DNA from: Mesorhizobium sp. LMG 17147
Lineage (GTDB): Bacteria; Pseudomonadota; Alphaproteobacteria; Rhizobiales; Rhizobiaceae
Direction of reading: 5' to 3'
NCBI RefSeq assembly: GCF_024297145.1
Contig: NZ_JANCTC010000003.1
Coordinates: 308,000 to 371,999, forward strand
DNA length: 64,000 nucleotides
Each line of letters begins with the position of its first letter. Within the stretch, counting starts at the first letter, position 1. Shown piece after piece: positions 62,701-64,000 of the stretch. The notes under the pieces were generated by a model. It searched no databases. It saw only the letters and a list, made by a program, of their open reading frames with translations, and was not told the DNA's origin. A program made the translations under genes and the position numbers.

Positions 62701-63161
62701 CGCCGCAAGGCGGCTGGGTGCGCGACCTCCTGACCGGTGCATCGCGCGAAGACGACGCCAAGCCGGCGGTGCCCGCCGAAGCGCCGCGCCCTGCTCCCGC
62801 TGCGCGTTCGCCGCTTCATGTCGTGGAATCGCTGGACTCGCTTTCGGTCGATATCGCGCGCGCCATCGATCACGATGCCTCGATCGAGCTCTGGAACCGC
62901 TACCGGCGCGGCGAGCGCGACGTCTTCACGCGCCGACTTTACACGCTGAAGGGCCAGCAGACGTTCGACGAGATCCGCCGCAAATATCAGTCGGAGGCGG
63001 AGTTCCGAGCTGCTGTCGATCGTTACTGCGACGATTTCGAAAAGCTGCTCAAGGACGTGTCGCGCAACGACCGCGACAACATCATGGCACAGACCTACCT
63101 GACCTCGGATACCGGCAAGGTCTACACGATGCTGGCACACGCCAGCGGCCGCCTTCACTAG
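56775..63161 (+). CDS. Giant membrane coiled-coil protein, Growth Pole Ring (GPR/RgsE)-like
   Basis: A 2128-residue protein. An acidic, disordered cytoplasmic N-terminus (1-130) is followed by two membrane spans (about 135-157 and 177-198), then about 1700 residues of apolipoprotein-like coiled coil in 29- and 36-residue units (including exact 94-residue macro-repeats near 689-1100), a Pro/Ala-rich region (about 1905-2010) and a conserved C-terminal domain ('ELWNRYRRGERDVFTRRLYT'). Size and layout match GPR of Agrobacterium (about 2115 residues) and RgsE of Sinorhizobium, which ring the growing pole and guide unipolar growth. Orthology is inferred, not searched. Confidence 0.82.
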   Translation: MAKKPTTTRTLDSDVARELEKALDIDLSGDAGGDFDMAASMEDLEAQISQAADELAREGRSQNEPPAPDQTQSAAPAANQSQNANSAPKAKPAELRPVTTRNGSQPAAFSPANDDRQKDYKTLLHTLNRRASNTIYWVVAFVSLAWIAGAGGLANLLFGPGIWNIRTFDQFFARPELIGLAVAAIVPVILFWAFAVMIRRAQEMRLAAQSMTEVAFRLAEPENLAQDRVMMIGQAVRREVAAMGEGIERTLARAVELETLVHSEVNQIERSYSENESRIRSLVDGLGSEREAVVTHAERVRASITGAHETLKDEINAASDIIRDSILNASTKLSMTINESGDTLIDRINGSSMSIFDSVEGRLESITDRLSTSGEAFASLLDTRIAKLTDTTDGLTRSLTDLLDDRTSGMVSLLGGAARTLNSEFEASLNGIERTLAERGQALISEFQTRAEALDTGTQKLNAALEARARQINETLVERAREIAHTFQDSKETLSAMIDQGKTQIGADMADIISSTSTMLEARAGDFAGRMEAARHVVSRSFDTDIQRLADARAGIEEAVENHSRKLSESRDRMAAAMQADLAKFAEGRAEIDAAVANQVQKLAEGRSLISRALEEDLRKVNESRAAIDASLGSHLESLEEGRNRLAQALNEDSGKLVQARTIIDEMVAGHVGKLAEGRSILSRALEADLGKLAENRAAIDSLVAGQVEKIAEGRAILASALEADIAGINGLIEAHSAKLAQDRSGLSQSLDNDLSDIRSLIADHSGRLADDRSLLSKTLEDDLAKLAESRSSIDGLVAGQVEKLAEGRDILKRALESDLNAIKGVIASQSEKLAEDRGQLSRALESDLEAVRGVVSDHMNKLAEDRSTLSKALEDDLAKLAESRSSIDVMVAGQVEKLAEGRDILKRALEADLSTVKGVIASQSEKLAEDRGQLSRALETDLETVRGVVSEHMNKLTEERSALSKALEDDLARLAESRSSIDGLVAGQVEKLAEGRDILKRALEDDLAKLAESRSSIDGLVSGQVEKLAEGRDILKRALEADLNTIRGAIADQSQLLTDNRAQFSRALEADLGNVNSLVATHAEKLVQDRSTLSKALEDDLAKLAESRSSIDGLVAGQVEKLAEGRDILRRALEADLERLAMSRSEVDEIVAGHVGKLSEGRDMLTRALQDDLSRLAETRKDVDRSLSGHIDQIAARSTDISDAIAADVEKIEQAFSRQTGIIEERASTMERALSTGVDNVRSVLERSAVFVAGALREKVLEVTSALHEQAGAAFSDADRKIAERAEQTSAALLARAEDIARTFEEADRRLAARAEDTSSALIARVDDTSNTLLARAQETADQLAARASEIAGTFDAADHRLVSRAIETAQSLAARAGDILRNFETADERLGVRIGESAEALAARASDLGRIFDAADQQLISRIAEGSEALSARASEIGRIFEEADHRLVSRIADSKTAIGEHADTIVGAFTSTEQRVAERARQTGQELAVHAREIEQVLAGADERLASSAAATAARVEEQVAGVENRLAYSAETMGQKLNEQVANAEAQLVSRANTIAETFTAVGQHIGQSTNDAAKTIGANTRELNTMLAARSAEISKILDETARPLVERFAQGGSELQKSMEEVTERATEKLRTQNAALVDALASRTAETLSAVEGARSTLADSVADLIGRMTTSSSQLGQLIEQAAGNLGQVEERLTGSTQSFAATTEKTAQTFASSARLVDSNTTRLTELSSSTLREVASIATKFDEHSRLLSSASDLLSSAQSNLEHTLERQSSLEDLAVGLVKKSEDLERVMRSFENLVGQTLQNAEGKTLESADKIRTAISEVVDSATKRFADATEEMRRTAGSIKSELDLTRAELKKGVIEMPEEAKESTTAIRRAVSEQINALKELSEIVAKSGRSADSSEQRNLRPAPQAPAARAAEPPRRPAPAPEQRRPPQAPSGEAALRGTLDLERPADQAPRQRDPNGRTPQGGWVRDLLTGASREDDAKPAVPAEAPRPAPAARSPLHVVESLDSLSVDIARAIDHDASIELWNRYRRGERDVFTRRLYTLKGQQTFDEIRRKYQSEAEFRAAVDRYCDDFEKLLKDVSRNDRDNIMAQTYLTSDTGKVYTMLAHASGRLH
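58839..60182 (+). repeat. In-frame 282-bp tandem repeats inside the GPR-like gene
   Basis: Repeat starts at 58839 (diverged), 59121, 59403, 59793 and 60075, plus an extra 108-bp unit at 59685. Spacing is exactly 282 bp (94 residues), except the 59685 to 59793 step of 108 bp (36 residues). Each 94-residue copy is 36+29+29, with subunits ending in 'xALExD'. The 60075 copy is only its first 36-residue unit. Confidence 0.92.
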
Positions 63162-63167
63162 AGTCTT

Positions 63168-63773
63168 TCACGTTTTGACGGAAGCGTAGCCGGCGTTTGC
63201 GAAGTAGTTGTTGCATTCGGTTGCCTCGATCGTTTCAACGAGGTGGCCGATGTGGCGCCAAGTGTCCTCGGCGGTACGCTTCTGCGCTTGGCGCATCCAG
63301 TGTTTGATCTTGGCAAAGGCCTGCTCGATCGGGTTGAGGTCGGGAGAGTAGGGCGGCAAATACCAAAGCCTGGCGCCGGCGGCCTTGATCATCTGTCTGA
63401 TGGCGGCCGACTTATGGCTTCCCAGATTATCCATGATGACGATATCGCCGGGCTTCAGCACGGTGATGAGCTGTTGCTCGACATAGGCGCGGAAGCATTG
63501 GCCGTTGATCGGGCCGTCGAAGACGCAAGGTGCCGCGAGCCTATCGCAGCGTAGCGCGCCGAGGAAGGTCAGCGTGCGCCAGTGGCCGTGCGGGGCCAAG
63601 CCGCGCAGCCGCTTGCCCTTCGGCCCCCAACCGCGCAGCGGAGCCATGTTGGTCTTGATCCAGGTCTCATCGATGAAGACCAGATGCTGCGGATCGAGGC
63701 CGGCCTGCCAAGAGCGCCATCGCTGACGCCTGCGGGCAATATCGGCGCGCGCCTGCTCAAGGGCGAACAGCGT
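63168..63773 (-). CDS. IS630 transposase, catalytic part (second frame)
   Basis: A 201-residue frame with the DDE catalytic core: 'LVFIDETWIKTN' (first Asp), 'DIVIMDNLGSHKS' (second Asp) and 'YSPDLNPIEQAFAKIK' (Glu). It begins just past an A8 run with 'TLFALEQARADIA', the natural continuation of the upstream frame, so it is probably expressed as a fusion by slippage. An internal Met at 63647 alone would lose the first Asp. Confidence 0.88.
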   Translation of the reverse strand, partial: TLFALEQARADIARRRQRWRSWQAGLDPQHLVFIDETWIKTNMAPLRGWGPKGKRLRGLAPHGHWRTLTFLGALRCDRLAAPCVFDGPINGQCFRAYVEQQLITVLKPGDIVIMDNLGSHKSAAIRQMIKAAGARLWYLPPYSPDLNPIEQAFAKIKHWMRQAQKRTAEDTWRHIGHLVETIEATECNNYFANAGYASVKT

Positions 63774-64000
63774 TTTTTTTGAAGCTCAGGCCCTCGCGCC
63801 TCAAGAACATCCAGACCGCGTTGTGCGAGACCTTGACCCCGCGTGCGGCCAACTCATCCTTCAGACCGTGCAGCGTCAGATGCGGTGTCTCACGCAGACG
63901 CGCCTCGATGAAGGCACGGTGCGGCTCCAGCACCCTCTTGCGATGTCCGCCCATCTTGCCAGGCGCAACCGAGCCAGTCGCCCGATGGCGCTGCAACAAC
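63757..64000 (-). CDS. IS630 transposase, DNA-binding part (first frame, 5' end beyond window)
   Basis: The frame is open to the window edge. The visible 80 residues hold 'GGHRKRVLEPHRAFIEARL' and a helix-turn-helix-like 'SHNAVWMFLRREGLSFKK', which then reads 'NAVRP' and stops. In related IS630 elements the sequence after 'SFKK' continues into the catalytic domain found in the neighbouring frame. Confidence 0.82.
   Translation of the reverse strand, partial: LLQRHRATGSVAPGKMGGHRKRVLEPHRAFIEARLRETPHLTLHGLKDELAARGVKVSHNAVWMFLRREGLSFKKNAVRP

Larger units (their letters stand above)
63162..64000 (-). mobile_element. IS630-family insertion sequence (truncated by window edge)
   Basis: Transposase reading frames on the minus strand fill the stretch from 63168 to the edge. 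The left boundary lies within a few bases of the giant gene's stop at 63159-63161, whose TA fits the IS630 TA target. The exact inverted repeat cannot be fixed because the other end is outside the window. Confidence 0.85.

Overview
The window looks like chromosome of a Mesorhizobium-like alphaproteobacterium (order Hyphomicrobiales/Rhizobiales). The evidence is high GC throughout, a rhizobial glycerol ABC transporter operon (glp), a CckA kinase, an alphaproteobacterial DksA with a single cysteine, LexA boxes of the alphaproteobacterial GTTC-N7-GTTC type, two rhizobial-type intergenic palindromes, and a 2128-residue repeat protein resembling the rhizobial Growth Pole Ring protein. No rRNA, tRNA, CRISPR array or prophage was seen. 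The only mobile element is an IS630-type element cut by the right edge.

Layout. 1-5.8 kb (minus strand): glpR, then glpD-glpS-glpT-glpP-glpQ for glycerol uptake and oxidation, with tandem DeoR-type operator repeats over a good promoter. 5.9-11.5 kb (minus): an aromatic amino acid decarboxylase-like gene, then the four-gene set circularly permuted ATP-grasp / Alpha-E / transglutaminase / Anbu (proteasome-like peptidase), a conserved but poorly understood peptide-modifying system. 11.6-20.4 kb: a stand-alone RAM protein, tgt and queA (queuosine tRNA modification), two cyclophilins, coaD, a 50-residue membrane peptide and gyrA. 20.5-26.3 kb: an AraC regulator, MarC, OsmC, ssb, a frameshifted cupin, an ArsR-SRPBCC pair and a ClpP paralogue. 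26.3-31.9 kb: a long non-coding stretch with three consecutive hairpins, then uvrA and three small downstream genes. Both ssb and uvrA carry SOS boxes.

32-37.9 kb (minus): the urea transporter operon urtABCDE behind an excellent sigma-54 promoter, so probably induced by nitrogen limitation through NtrC. 38-47 kb: deoD, cckA, a FliO-like membrane protein, dksA, a SixA-type phosphatase and the YcjX-YcjF-like pair. 47-56 kb: a CPA2 antiporter with a TrkA domain, folP-folB-folK, a secreted DUF922 metalloprotease, a DHA2 drug exporter, and a ferredoxin-NADP reductase near a 2Fe-2S ferredoxin. 56-63 kb: a lone Hpt protein and the giant coiled-coil protein, with exact 282-bp internal repeats. 63.2 kb to the end: an IS630 transposase whose two frames meet at an A8 run, starting immediately after the giant gene's stop codon.

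Functional threads. Carbon (glycerol) and nitrogen (urea) scavenging operons each carry readable regulation. A housekeeping block (tgt/queA/coaD/gyrA/ssb/uvrA) has the order I remember from Sinorhizobium. Cell-cycle and polar-growth genes (cckA, Hpt protein, GPR-like protein) lie in the right half. The most unusual content is the Anbu cluster, the GPR-like repeat protein with its adjacent insertion, the candidate small RNA upstream of uvrA, and a Tgt that lacks most of its zinc site.
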